A DNA stretch of 6,753 nt from an uncultured Desulfuromonadales bacterium (GTDB lineage: Bacteria; Desulfobacterota; Desulfuromonadia; Desulfuromonadales; Geopsychrobacteraceae). The stretch is taken from the NCBI GenBank assembly GCA_947259685.1, contig CAMYNC010000174.1:1-6753 (forward strand). The letters run 5' to 3'. Below, one piece after another: positions 1 through 5,168 of the stretch (position 1 is its first letter; every line of letters starts with the position of its first letter). The notes under the pieces are model-generated. The model worked only from the letters and a program-made list of their open reading frames with translations. It had not been told where the DNA came from and ran no database searches. A program made the position numbers and the translations under genes.

Positions 1-101
1 TCCCCACAATGAAATACTGGTATAAACCATAAAACACATAAACGTTTAAGTTACTGTTTTTGAACAGAAAAAACTCTCCTCTAGCTTGTCATTTTATTTT
101 C

Positions 102-129
102 TTGAGATATCCTTTCAATGTAGTAAATA
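102..129 (+). promoter_or_regulatory. possible promoter for the DUF1127 gene
   Basis: TTGAGA (102-107) and TAAATA (124-129) are separated by 16 bases in an AT-rich stretch on the + strand. Both boxes are partial matches to the sigma70 consensus. This start would give a leader of roughly 100 bases, which includes the hairpin at 198-213. The surrounding DNA is AT-rich, so chance matches are likely and the call is weak. Confidence 0.3.
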
Positions 130-197
130 CCAAATTTAATAATTTAACCTAAATAGCTCATTGTGCGATTCAGTAACCAGCTCTGTTCGGGAAGATG

Positions 198-213
198 AGA
201 TGACACTTCATCT
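198..213 (+). other. small hairpin upstream of the DUF1127 ribosome binding site
   Basis: AGATGA (198-203) and TCATCT (208-213) form a perfect 6-bp stem with a CACT tetraloop, 7 bases before the purine-rich ribosome binding region (221-231). It could influence translation of the DUF1127 gene, but the stem is short and AT-containing, so a functional role is only a guess. Confidence 0.25.
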
Positions 214-240
214 GCCCACAGAGGGAAAGGACGTTTGATC

Positions 241-519
241 ATGATGCTGTCCCCGCACGCAAACAAAGTGTTGGCCAAGATCCAATTTTGGAGAGAAATA
301 TCCAGGCAGCGTAAACAGCTAAGCAAGATGAGTGATTATCTCCTGAAGGATATCGGTATCAGTCGTACAGAGGCTGACCGTGAAGCTAAGCGGCCGTTTT
401 GGGATCACGCTCCAGTTGAAGATGTGTCGCTCCGAAGACGCACAGGCACGGTTTCAAAGGTGACCCCGAAAAAGACAAATACCGAATTCAAACTTAAATT
501 TAATCGAAGCCCCCAATGA
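241..519 (+). CDS. DUF1127 domain small protein with basic tail
   Basis: This is a 92-residue protein beginning ATGATG at 241, preceded by GAGGGAAAGGA at 221-231. A TTG at 235 is in frame, but ATG at 241 has better spacing (about 9 bases). Residues about 15-50 carry the DUF1127 (YjiS-like) pattern: an aromatic/basic lead (FWREISRQRKQL), then LSKMSDYLLKDIGISRTEAD, close to the family's 'L-D-LkDIGisR' core, and a PFWDH segment. DUF1127 proteins are small, usually cytoplasmic and basic; some alphaproteobacterial members bind RNA and affect phosphate or carbon metabolism, but no general function is established. The family often has 45-70 residues, so the Lys/Arg/Thr-rich tail of about 35 residues is an extension. 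There are no membrane segments. The next gene on this strand starts 188 bases later, so co-transcription is uncertain. The family call is firm; the function is unknown. Confidence 0.85.
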   Translation: MMLSPHANKVLAKIQFWREISRQRKQLSKMSDYLLKDIGISRTEADREAKRPFWDHAPVEDVSLRRRTGTVSKVTPKKTNTEFKLKFNRSPQ

Positions 520-694
520 TTGCTAAATAAGAATTTCTTATGTGATGTCCATTGTGTTGCTTCCACACAACTTTATTTGGAATCTAATTTTCCGCGGTTC
601 TCTCAATGGAGCGTCATTGCTTCCGGTATTACGACCAGCAAGCAAACTGATGTGGGCGCTAATTGTGTATTTGATTAATTCTTTACCTCAAGTC

Positions 695-700
695 AAGGAG
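695..700 (+). promoter_or_regulatory. ribosome binding site of the response regulator
   Basis: AAGGAG lies 7 bases before the ATG at 708. It supports that start, and therefore the unusually short leader of only four residues before the first beta strand. Confidence 0.7.
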
Positions 701-707
701 CCCTGCC

Positions 708-1064
708 ATGTCAACAAATTTGGTGGTCGATGATGAACCTGGTATAAGACTCCTCTATTCTGCAGAACTGGAAGACGAAGGTTATCAAGTAATTGCAGCC
801 GAGAACCGTGCGGAGGCAGTCAGAGCCCTTGAAACCCAGCAGGTCGACCTGGTTATCCTCGACATCAAGATCAAACAGGAGAGTGGTCTTGATATGCTGC
901 AGACTATCGTCAAGGAGCGTTCCGGCCTGCCGGTTATCCTCTGCAGCGCATACGATTGCTACAAGGACGATTTTTCCACTTGGCTGGCCGACGCATACAT
1001 CGTGAAAAGTTCTGACCTGAACGAATTGAAAACGGAAATTGAGCGGCTGCTCAAGCGCAACTAG
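708..1064 (+). CDS. single-domain response regulator (CheY-like receiver)
   Basis: This 118-residue protein is made only of a phosphoacceptor receiver domain. Visible family residues are the acidic pair D8-D9 (VVDDEPG), the phosphorylatable D52 in VILDIKI, S80 in VILCSAY at the conserved Ser/Thr position, and K100 in YIVKSSDL. No DNA-binding or enzymatic output domain follows, so it should act by protein contact or as a phosphorelay intermediate. The DFSTWLADAYIVKSSDLNELK end resembles receivers common in Geobacter-type bacteria (recognition from memory). No histidine kinase is present nearby, so it is an orphan. The start at 708 is supported by AAGGAG 7 bases upstream. Only four residues precede the LVVDDE strand, slightly fewer than usual. 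The usual proline after the D52 loop is replaced (IKIKQESG), which may alter the phosphorylation-loop geometry. It is not obviously linked to the leftward operon, which is transcribed toward it. Confidence 0.9.
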   Translation: MSTNLVVDDEPGIRLLYSAELEDEGYQVIAAENRAEAVRALETQQVDLVILDIKIKQESGLDMLQTIVKERSGLPVILCSAYDCYKDDFSTWLADAYIVKSSDLNELKTEIERLLKRN

Positions 1065-1366
1065 CCAATTCCGCCTTTGCTAACATCTTACCGACAATTG
1101 TCGTACTTACAGCGCTTTTCACAAAGCGGCCTCGCTAGAAATAGTGGGGTTGTCCTATTTGTTGTTTCACTGGTTTTTACCGTCAGCGGATAGCATGGGT
1201 TTGACCTTCTCACGGCTCACGAATCCCGCAATCCAGTAAAAAGTGTTCGCTAAATAGCGCTAACCAAGAAACGCCCACGATCAGAAAACCGTGGGCGCTT
1301 GGTGTTCTATAGAGAGTCATATTCAAGCTCAAACAGCTTGGGTAATCTTTTGCCAATAATCAAATT
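1065..1366. other. gene-free stretch between convergent genes
   Basis: These 302 bases lie between the end of the response regulator (+) and the end of the rhodanese gene (-). No reading frame of convincing length or family resemblance was found on either strand. The stretch contains a perfect 12-base palindrome CGACAATTGTCG (1092-1103), a short hairpin CGCTTT/AAAGCG with a 4-base loop (1113-1128) that lacks a T-run, and the strong terminator hairpin at 1272-1297. The rest has no recognisable structure. Confidence 0.7.
1272..1297 (-). terminator. rho-independent terminator of the arsR-permease-rhodanese operon
   Basis: CGCCCACG (1272-1279) and CGTGGGCG (1290-1297) form a perfect 8-bp GC-rich stem with a 10-base loop. 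Read leftward, the stem is followed by TTTCTTGGTT, a moderately T-rich tail, and it lies 70 bases beyond the rhodanese stop codon. Outer CCAAG/CTTGG arms extend the dyad with a bulge, so it may also stop + strand transcripts from the response regulator. Confidence 0.7.
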
Positions 1367-1813
1367 TTACTGATCAAACATCTTCTGAAAATAAAGCGCA
1401 TTATCCCCGCGAAGATTCTCCGACAACCCAATCAGACCGTCAGTTAAGTAGCGGGCTGCTATTCCTTTTGAGCGCAGATAGGTCATGGCGATAATTGCTC
1501 TGTCTTTGTGTGGACAGGCAGTGACGATGATTTTGTCCTTGGGTAGTTCATCCAGACGTGCTGGTAGTTCGTTCAGCGGTATTTTTAAGCCAAAACTTGG
1601 TCCCCAAGTTTGCTGTTCCTCCTTGAAGCGGATGTCAACCAGAACAGCTTTGCCATCCTCAAGCAGATCGATTAGCTTTTTACTGCTGGCTTTCATTTCG
1701 ATACGGGAATCGTAATTGAAATTGGCAACATAGGCTTCCAGTGTTTTATCACTGGCTAGAGCCTGGGTAGACAGGAATAACAAGGCAGATACCGTTAGAA
1801 TGATGCGTTTCAC
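1367..1813 (-). CDS. exported single-domain rhodanese-like protein
   Basis: This 148-residue protein starts with GTG at 1813, supported by AGGAGA 7 bases upstream. Residues 1-20 form a clear Sec signal peptide (KR, a hydrophobic core, then LSTQALA before SDKT), so it should act in the periplasm. The mature part is a rhodanese fold: the VLVDIRFKEE strand and turn (about 57-66) and the active-site loop IIVTACPHKDRA, with C100 as the expected persulfide cysteine and C-x4-R (R105) as in catalytic rhodaneses. Such proteins carry sulfane sulfur or act as thiol carriers. Here the natural acceptor or donor would be a reduced thiol supplied by the CcdA/thioredoxin pair encoded just upstream. The gene is the last of the leftward operon, 41 bases after ccdA. 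The physiological sulfur donor is not evident from the sequence. Confidence 0.88.
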   Translation of the reverse strand: MKRIILTVSALLFLSTQALASDKTLEAYVANFNYDSRIEMKASSKKLIDLLEDGKAVLVDIRFKEEQQTWGPSFGLKIPLNELPARLDELPKDKIIVTACPHKDRAIIAMTYLRSKGIAARYLTDGLIGLSENLRGDNALYFQKMFDQ

Positions 1814-1854
1814 GAGATTTTCTCCTCTGTAGTAAGTTAGTGCTTTGCTGATGG

Positions 1855-2553
1855 TCAGGGTGCGCTATAAATTAGCCAGGTCCCACCGGCCATGACCAAA
1901 AGTCCGCAGATTCGTTTGATCCAGAGAGTGCCTTTTGAGCGTTCGTTCCAGTTGAGATACTGCTGCACCATCTCAGTGAAGGTCCCGGCAATAACAATCA
2001 CGGCACAGTGCCCCAGACCGTAAGCAAGTAAAAGTGTAGCAGCGTAGAGGGTGTTGTTGGAAGCTTCGGCAAAGGCCACGCCGAGCACCGGCCCCATAAA
2101 TGCGAAGGTGCAGGGACCAAGAGCAATGCCGAAGATCAGCCCGAGCAAAAACGCGGCAAGCATTCCCTTGCGGCCCATGTTGATCTGTCCCGGTCCCGAC
2201 CAGGGCATTGGAACCAATCCCCACAAATGCAGGCCGACAATGAAAAAGATGCTGGCGACCAGCCAGTTACCCCAGGGTCCGACATCGCCCAGCATTCGTC
2301 CAGCAACAGCAGTGATGGCACCGATCAGGCCAATAGAAATTAGGATCCCTGCAGCAAACAGGTTGGAGATGACAAAGGCTCGCAGAGTGGTCATCCGCCC
2401 CTGACCGTCGATAAAACCGACGATCAACGGAATGCTTGCCAGGTGGCAGGGGGAGAGCAGGATACTCAATACCCCCCAGCCAGCGGCGGCACTCAAAGCA
2501 ATGAGCGGTGTCCCGGTAACGCCATGGCTCAGACTGCTGAAAAGTTGTTCCAT
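1855..2553 (-). CDS. ccdA: CcdA/DsbD-like transmembrane thiol-disulfide electron carrier
   Basis: This is a 232-residue, very hydrophobic protein with about six membrane helices. It moves reducing equivalents from cytoplasmic thioredoxin-like proteins across the inner membrane to periplasmic redoxins. The two family-defining cysteines are visible in pseudo-symmetric positions: C36 in LLSPCHLASIPL (helix 1) and C148 in GIALGPCTFAFMGPV (helix 4). The two halves (about 15-115 and 130-230) repeat this pattern, as in the CcdA family (usual length 180-240), and no fused thioredoxin domains as in full DsbD are present. The ATG at 2553 follows the upstream thioredoxin stop by 9 bases, and that stop codon overlaps the AGGA ribosome binding site, so the two are probably translationally coupled. 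The neighbouring exported thioredoxin and rhodanese are its likely periplasmic clients. It could be a generic CcdA for cytochrome c maturation, but no ccm/ccs genes are present. Confidence 0.88.
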   Translation of the reverse strand: MEQLFSSLSHGVTGTPLIALSAAAGWGVLSILLSPCHLASIPLIVGFIDGQGRMTTLRAFVISNLFAAGILISIGLIGAITAVAGRMLGDVGPWGNWLVASIFFIVGLHLWGLVPMPWSGPGQINMGRKGMLAAFLLGLIFGIALGPCTFAFMGPVLGVAFAEASNNTLYAATLLLAYGLGHCAVIVIAGTFTEMVQQYLNWNERSKGTLWIKRICGLLVMAGGTWLIYSAP

Positions 2554-2562
2554 GCTCTGATC

Positions 2563-2931
2563 CTATCTTGCGTTAAATTCATAGCCGAGCTTCTGCCACT
2601 GGACGAGAATATCTTCATGGCCGATAAACCCCTGATGCCGGTAAAGCTCCTGTCCGTCCGCATCAAAAAAAATCTGCGTCGGAATCATTCGCACGCCATA
2701 TTTTGCCGCATCTTCCTTACGCTTCCAGACATCGATAAATTCGACATCCATCTGCCCAGCAAAATCACCTTTCAGTTTTTCAAGGATCGGTGCCATCTTA
2801 ATGCAGGGGATGCATTTATCGGCTCCTAGATCGATCAATTTCGGCAGGTTTTCTGCCCAGGAGGTACCTGCCAGCAAAAGACCAAGAAGAGTCAGCAGAA
2901 CAACTTTCTTTTTCACCATCACGGGCATCAT
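2563..2931 (-). CDS. exported thioredoxin-family protein with CIPC active site
   Basis: This 122-residue protein has an N-terminal hydrophobic segment (VVLLTLLGLLLAGTSWA, about 10-26) after a KKK stretch, reading as a cleavable signal peptide with AWA-like processing before ENLPK. The mature protein, about 96 residues, is a compact thioredoxin fold: DLGADKCIPCIKMAPIL carries the C40-x-x-C43 redox pair, and GVRMIPTQIFFD has the conserved cis-proline at P84. CIPC differs from the CGPC of ordinary thioredoxin and the CPHC of DsbA. Proteins of this size beside CcdA usually act as periplasmic reductants. The start ATG at 2931 overlaps the stop of the preceding small redoxin (ATGA), so the two are translationally coupled. 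An in-frame ATG at 2919 (MVKKK) is an alternative start without a clear ribosome binding site. The likely role is to receive electrons from CcdA and pass them to the rhodanese or to the permease substrate. Confidence 0.87.
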   Translation of the reverse strand: MMPVMVKKKVVLLTLLGLLLAGTSWAENLPKLIDLGADKCIPCIKMAPILEKLKGDFAGQMDVEFIDVWKRKEDAAKYGVRMIPTQIFFDADGQELYRHQGFIGHEDILVQWQKLGYEFNAR

Positions 2932-3161
2932 CCGATCAGCTTTTCGAGGTCGGCCGGGCTCGGAACCTTGCCGGTAACCAACACCTTGCCGTCGAGCGCT
3001 AATCCCGGTGTGGTCATCACGCCGAAGCTCATGATCTGGTTCAGATCGGTCACTTTTTCTATTTCGTAGTCAAGCCCGAGAGTCTCTGCGGCCTGCTTGG
3101 CGTTTTCCGCGAGCTTATGACATTTGGCACAACCGGTACCGAGAATCTGAATCTTTTTCAT
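2928..3161 (-). CDS. small cytoplasmic redoxin (redox-active disulfide protein 2 type)
   Basis: This 77-residue protein is a minimal thioredoxin/glutaredoxin-like fold: IQILGTGCAKCHKL (C11-x-x-C14), a helix rich in Ala/Glu, and TTPGLALDGKVLVTGKVPS, where P52 is the expected cis-proline. It matches the 'thioredoxin_3' or MTH895-like small-redoxin family, typically 75-80 residues and cytoplasmic; no signal peptide is visible. AAAGGAGG is placed 6 bases before the ATG, an excellent ribosome binding site. It follows the permease stop by 17 bases and overlaps the next gene by 4. In many genomes such small redoxins travel with ArsP/DUF318 permeases, where they are thought to handle thiol-bound metalloids or sulfur species on the inner face of the membrane. 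It may also hand electrons to CcdA. Confidence 0.88.
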   Translation of the reverse strand: MKKIQILGTGCAKCHKLAENAKQAAETLGLDYEIEKVTDLNQIMSFGVMTTPGLALDGKVLVTGKVPSPADLEKLIG

Positions 3162-3178
3162 CGTCTGCCTCCTTTGGT

Positions 3179-4486
3179 TTAGAAAAGTGCTCCGTAAATC
3201 AAGCCGCTGAGTGTCGCCATCAGCATGACCAGCAGCACGAAAACAAGGGTCTTTTTTGTCCCCATCACACTACGAATAACCAACATATTCGGCAAAGAGA
3301 GAGCCGGTCCAGCAAGCAACAAGGCCAAAGCCGGGCCTTTGCCCATGCCTGCTCCCATCAGTCCCTGTAGAATTGGCACTTCCGTCAGGGTGGCAAAATA
3401 CATGAAAGCACCGAAAACCGAGGCAAACAGGTTGGCGAACAGCGAATTACCACCGACCAATGAGGCGACCCATGCCGAAGGGATCAGCCCTTCCTGGCCC
3501 GGCCGACCGAGCAGAATCCCGGCAATCAGCACGCCGATCAACAGCAGCGGCAGAATCTTCTTGGCAAAATCCCAGCTTTCCTCGAACCACTGACCAATCT
3601 CACTGTCGCGGGTCGTCTGTAAATTACTGAGGACAGAAAGACCGATCACCCCGAAAGTGAAGGCGAGTTCCGGATGCTGGGGCTGGATGATCGCCATCAA
3701 CAGCGCAGGGATGCTGGCGAGAAGGATTCGAATGTAGCCGAGTTTGAACCAGGTGGCTAGCACCATCGCTAATGCAACAGAGAAACCGCTGGTGATCCAC
3801 CATTTCGAAATATAAATCCGGTGCCAGAGCCCACTCGGCTGGTCGGTTTCCCCCCAATTGGCAAAGACCAGAATTCCGACCATGGCGGCAAAGTAGAGCG
3901 CAGTCTGCCACAGGGGTCGACCCTCCTCGCCTTCACCCATCACTGGGGCTGCGGCCGCTTTTTCAGCCTCCTCATGGCGAAAGAGGAAATGCATAAATAG
4001 ACCGATGACCACGGCGAAAACAATTGCGCCGACGGCACGGGCAATCCCCATTTCTGGACCAAGGATACGGGCAGTGAGAACAATCGCAAGGATGTTAATC
4101 GCCGGACCTGAATAGAGAAAGGCACAGGCGGGACCGAGCCCTGCGCCCATGCGATAGATCCCGGCAAACAATGGCAGGATTGTGCAGGAGCAGACCGCGA
4201 GAATGGTCCCGGAAACCGAGGCGACACCGTAGGCAAGAATCTTATTCGCTTTGGGGCCAAGGTATTTCATCACCGCGGCCTGACTGACGAAGACAGCAAC
4301 TGCGCCAGCGATAAAGAAGGCCGGGACCAGGCAAAGCAGCACATGCTCTCGGGCATACCACTTCACCAGATGCAGTGATTCCATGATTGCACTTTGTACA
4401 CGCGGAATCTCAACTGGTAGGAAGAAGCAGCCGGTAAAGACCAGGATGATCCAGAATAGAGGTTTCCACTCTGTTTTCCAGTTCAT
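3179..4486 (-). CDS. ArsP/DUF318-family permease
   Basis: This 435-residue integral membrane protein has about 10 helices in two related halves. The first half has an AVCSCTILPLFAGI segment (C99, C101), then GPACAFLYSGPAINILA; the second half has FATLTEVPILQGLMGAGMG followed by GPALALLLAGPALSLPNM. The paired 'LP-aG…GP' motifs are the signature of the permease family PF03773, which includes the organoarsenical exporter ArsP. A charged cytoplasmic linker (about 170-190, HEEAEKAAAA…GEGEEGR) separates the halves. The family is usually 300-450 residues, so this is full length. I placed the start at ATG 4486, since AAGGA lies 9 bases before it; the TTG at 4510 is in frame but overlaps the palindrome. 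The substrate may be an organoarsenical, a metalloid-thiol adduct or a sulfur compound. The CSC motif in a helix suggests thiol-metalloid handling, but this is inferred. Confidence 0.88.
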   Translation of the reverse strand: MNWKTEWKPLFWIILVFTGCFFLPVEIPRVQSAIMESLHLVKWYAREHVLLCLVPAFFIAGAVAVFVSQAAVMKYLGPKANKILAYGVASVSGTILAVCSCTILPLFAGIYRMGAGLGPACAFLYSGPAINILAIVLTARILGPEMGIARAVGAIVFAVVIGLFMHFLFRHEEAEKAAAAPVMGEGEEGRPLWQTALYFAAMVGILVFANWGETDQPSGLWHRIYISKWWITSGFSVALAMVLATWFKLGYIRILLASIPALLMAIIQPQHPELAFTFGVIGLSVLSNLQTTRDSEIGQWFEESWDFAKKILPLLLIGVLIAGILLGRPGQEGLIPSAWVASLVGGNSLFANLFASVFGAFMYFATLTEVPILQGLMGAGMGKGPALALLLAGPALSLPNMLVIRSVMGTKKTLVFVLLVMLMATLSGLIYGALF

Positions 4487-4500
4487 ATCAATATTTCCTT

Positions 4501-4520
4501 TTTGGCGCAATTGCCAAATA
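4501..4520 (-). promoter_or_regulatory. internal palindrome sharing a 12-mer with the arsR operator
   Basis: TTTGGC (4501-4506) and GCCAAA (4513-4518) form a perfect inverted repeat around GCAATT, in the 51-base gap between the arsR stop and the permease start. Read leftward it contains TATTTGGCAATT (4509-4520), identical to the + strand of the operator upstream of arsR (4887-4898). It is probably a second binding site for the ArsR-family protein and lies just before the permease ribosome binding site. No convincing separate promoter was found here, so it may act as a roadblock or as an mRNA structure instead. Confidence 0.6.
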
Positions 4521-4537
4521 GAAAGGCAAAAAAATAT

Positions 4538-4870
4538 CTACTTGTCGACGGCAGCGAGCGAAGCAGCATGGTCTTCGGCCTGTGATTCCAGAACCGATTC
4601 AACGCAACCGAAAAAATTGAGGATACAAGGCACCCGCAAACTATAGAAAACCTGATTGCCCCGCTTGTCATCTGAGACAATTCCAGACTGTTTGAGAACG
4701 GCCAGATGCTTTGAGACGGTCGAGACATCGGCACCAATCATCTCAGTCAAGTCGCAGACGCAACGCTCCCCTTTTTCTAACTCTTCAATGATAAACAACC
4801 GGCTTGGGTGAGCCATCGCTTTTAGCACTTTGGCGCGGGCATCCAGATGTTTTTTTCGTTGTTGATACAA
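4538..4870 (-). CDS. ArsR/SmtB-family transcriptional repressor
   Basis: This 110-residue winged-helix protein starts with TTG at 4870; AAGGAGGA 5 bases upstream strongly supports it, and the next in-frame ATG would cut into helix 1. The HPSRLFIIEELEKGERCVCDL segment (21-41), the recognition helix DVSTVSKHLAVLKQSGIV (48-65) and the wing DDKRGNQVFYSL (67-78) are classic ArsR/SmtB features. ArsR proteins are homodimers that leave their operator when metal(loid) or a thiol-reactive signal binds. C37 and C39 form the CVC pair seen in arsenite sensors, but the third cysteine of E. coli ArsR (CVCDLC) is a threonine here. C82 and C89 (VPCILNFFGCVE) near the dimerisation helix are extra candidates. 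It is the first gene of the leftward operon and probably represses its own promoter, whose -10 overlaps an inverted repeat. The inducer is unknown. Confidence 0.9.
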   Translation of the reverse strand: MYQQRKKHLDARAKVLKAMAHPSRLFIIEELEKGERCVCDLTEMIGADVSTVSKHLAVLKQSGIVSDDKRGNQVFYSLRVPCILNFFGCVESVLESQAEDHAASLAAVDK

Positions 4871-4875
4871 ATCGT

Positions 4876-4883
4876 TCCTCCTT
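4876..4883 (-). promoter_or_regulatory. ribosome binding site that decides the TTG start of arsR
   Basis: AAGGAGGA reads leftward with 5 bases (ACGAT) before TTG at 4870. There is no upstream ATG or GTG in frame near it, and the first internal ATG lies at codon 19, inside the first conserved helix. Confidence 0.75.
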
Positions 4884-4892
4884 GATTATTTG

Positions 4893-4910
4893 GCAATTTA
4901 ACCAAATTGC
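4893..4910. promoter_or_regulatory. ArsR-type operator upstream of arsR
   Basis: GCAATTT (4893-4899) and AAATTGC (4904-4910) form a perfect 7-bp inverted repeat with the 4-base centre AACC. It covers the -10 box and the adjacent part of the spacer of the arsR promoter, the usual place for ArsR/SmtB repressor binding. Its TATTTGGCAATT flank (4887-4898) recurs in inverted orientation before the permease gene (4509-4520). Confidence 0.7.
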
Positions 4911-4923
4911 TATTCAGTGTCAA
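4895..4923 (-). promoter_or_regulatory. sigma70-type promoter of the arsR-permease operon
   Basis: Read leftward, TTGACA (4923-4918, a perfect -35) is followed by a 17-base spacer and TAAATT (4900-4895, 4 of 6 matches to the -10 consensus). Transcription would begin close to the ribosome binding site at 4883-4876, giving a short leader. The operator palindrome covers the -10 and the adjoining spacer. Confidence 0.75.
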
Positions 4924-5079
4924 GCCACAAAAAACTTCTATAACAAACTGACTATACTGCATTTTAGCGTATCGTTACGAATAACTATGCAATCGATGAT
5001 GCAGATACTTGATAGCTAGAGCTTTGGTGGGGGCTTAATATCCCGCAATCTAACACACACCTTCGGGCACGCGATTGTC

Positions 5080-5136
5080 GAAACTTAGACGTTGCGGCAG
5101 TGACCAGAGTAACCGCGAGTCTCTTAAGTTAGTTTC
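5080..5136. repeat. nested imperfect inverted repeat
   Basis: Three sets of arms nest in order: GAAACT (5080-5085) with AGTTTC (5131-5136), AGAC (5087-5090) with GTCT (5119-5122), and GCGG (5094-5097) with CCGC (5113-5116). The intervening bulges are asymmetric. There is no T-run on either side, so it is not a standard terminator. It may be a folded DNA or RNA element or a chance structure; it lies 33 bases beyond the antiporter remnant's stop. Confidence 0.4.
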
Positions 5137-5168
5137 GCAAATATCAGGTCAAAATAGAAGGGGGGAAC

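Larger units (their letters stand above)
4871..5168. other. gene-free stretch upstream of arsR
   Basis: These 298 bases separate the arsR start from the stop of the antiporter remnant. The first 55 hold the arsR ribosome binding site, operator and promoter. About 4940-5040 has no recognisable feature, and 5080-5136 is a nested imperfect inverted repeat. No protein-coding frame with family resemblance was found on either strand; the short + strand open frame ending near 5019 has no ribosome binding site. Confidence 0.65.

Noticed and set aside
542..733. Open frame of 63 codons on the + strand between the DUF1127 and response regulator genes
   Set aside because: It has no ribosome binding site and no family resemblance, and it runs into the well-supported start of the response regulator in a different frame.
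1190..1260. Possible cyclic di-GMP (GEMM) riboswitch on the - strand, from a GGTCAAACCC-like segment
   Set aside because: The conserved GGGACGCAAAGCC part and the tetraloop/receptor pairing are missing, and no gene follows in the right direction.
2051..2404. Long + strand open frame opposite ccdA, and similar ones opposite the permease (3225-3593) and the exported thioredoxin (2443-2829)
   Set aside because: They lie antisense to genes with clear family motifs, lack ribosome binding sites, and have proline/arginine-rich compositions typical of shadow frames.
4484..4510. TTG at 4510 as the permease start, adding eight residues
   Set aside because: It lies within the palindrome and has no ribosome binding site, whereas ATG 4486 has AAGGA at 9 bases.
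1224..5050. Repeated 10-mer TCCCGCAATC at 1224-1233 and 5041-5050
   Set aside because: About twenty same-strand 10-mer repeats are expected by chance in a window of this length, and the flanks do not align.
5048..5135. Integron attC-like site: ATCTAAC at 5048 and GTTAGTT at 5129, nearly complementary
   Set aside because: The second box misses the GTTRRRY consensus by one base, the inner L boxes are not complementary, and no cassette or integrase is present.
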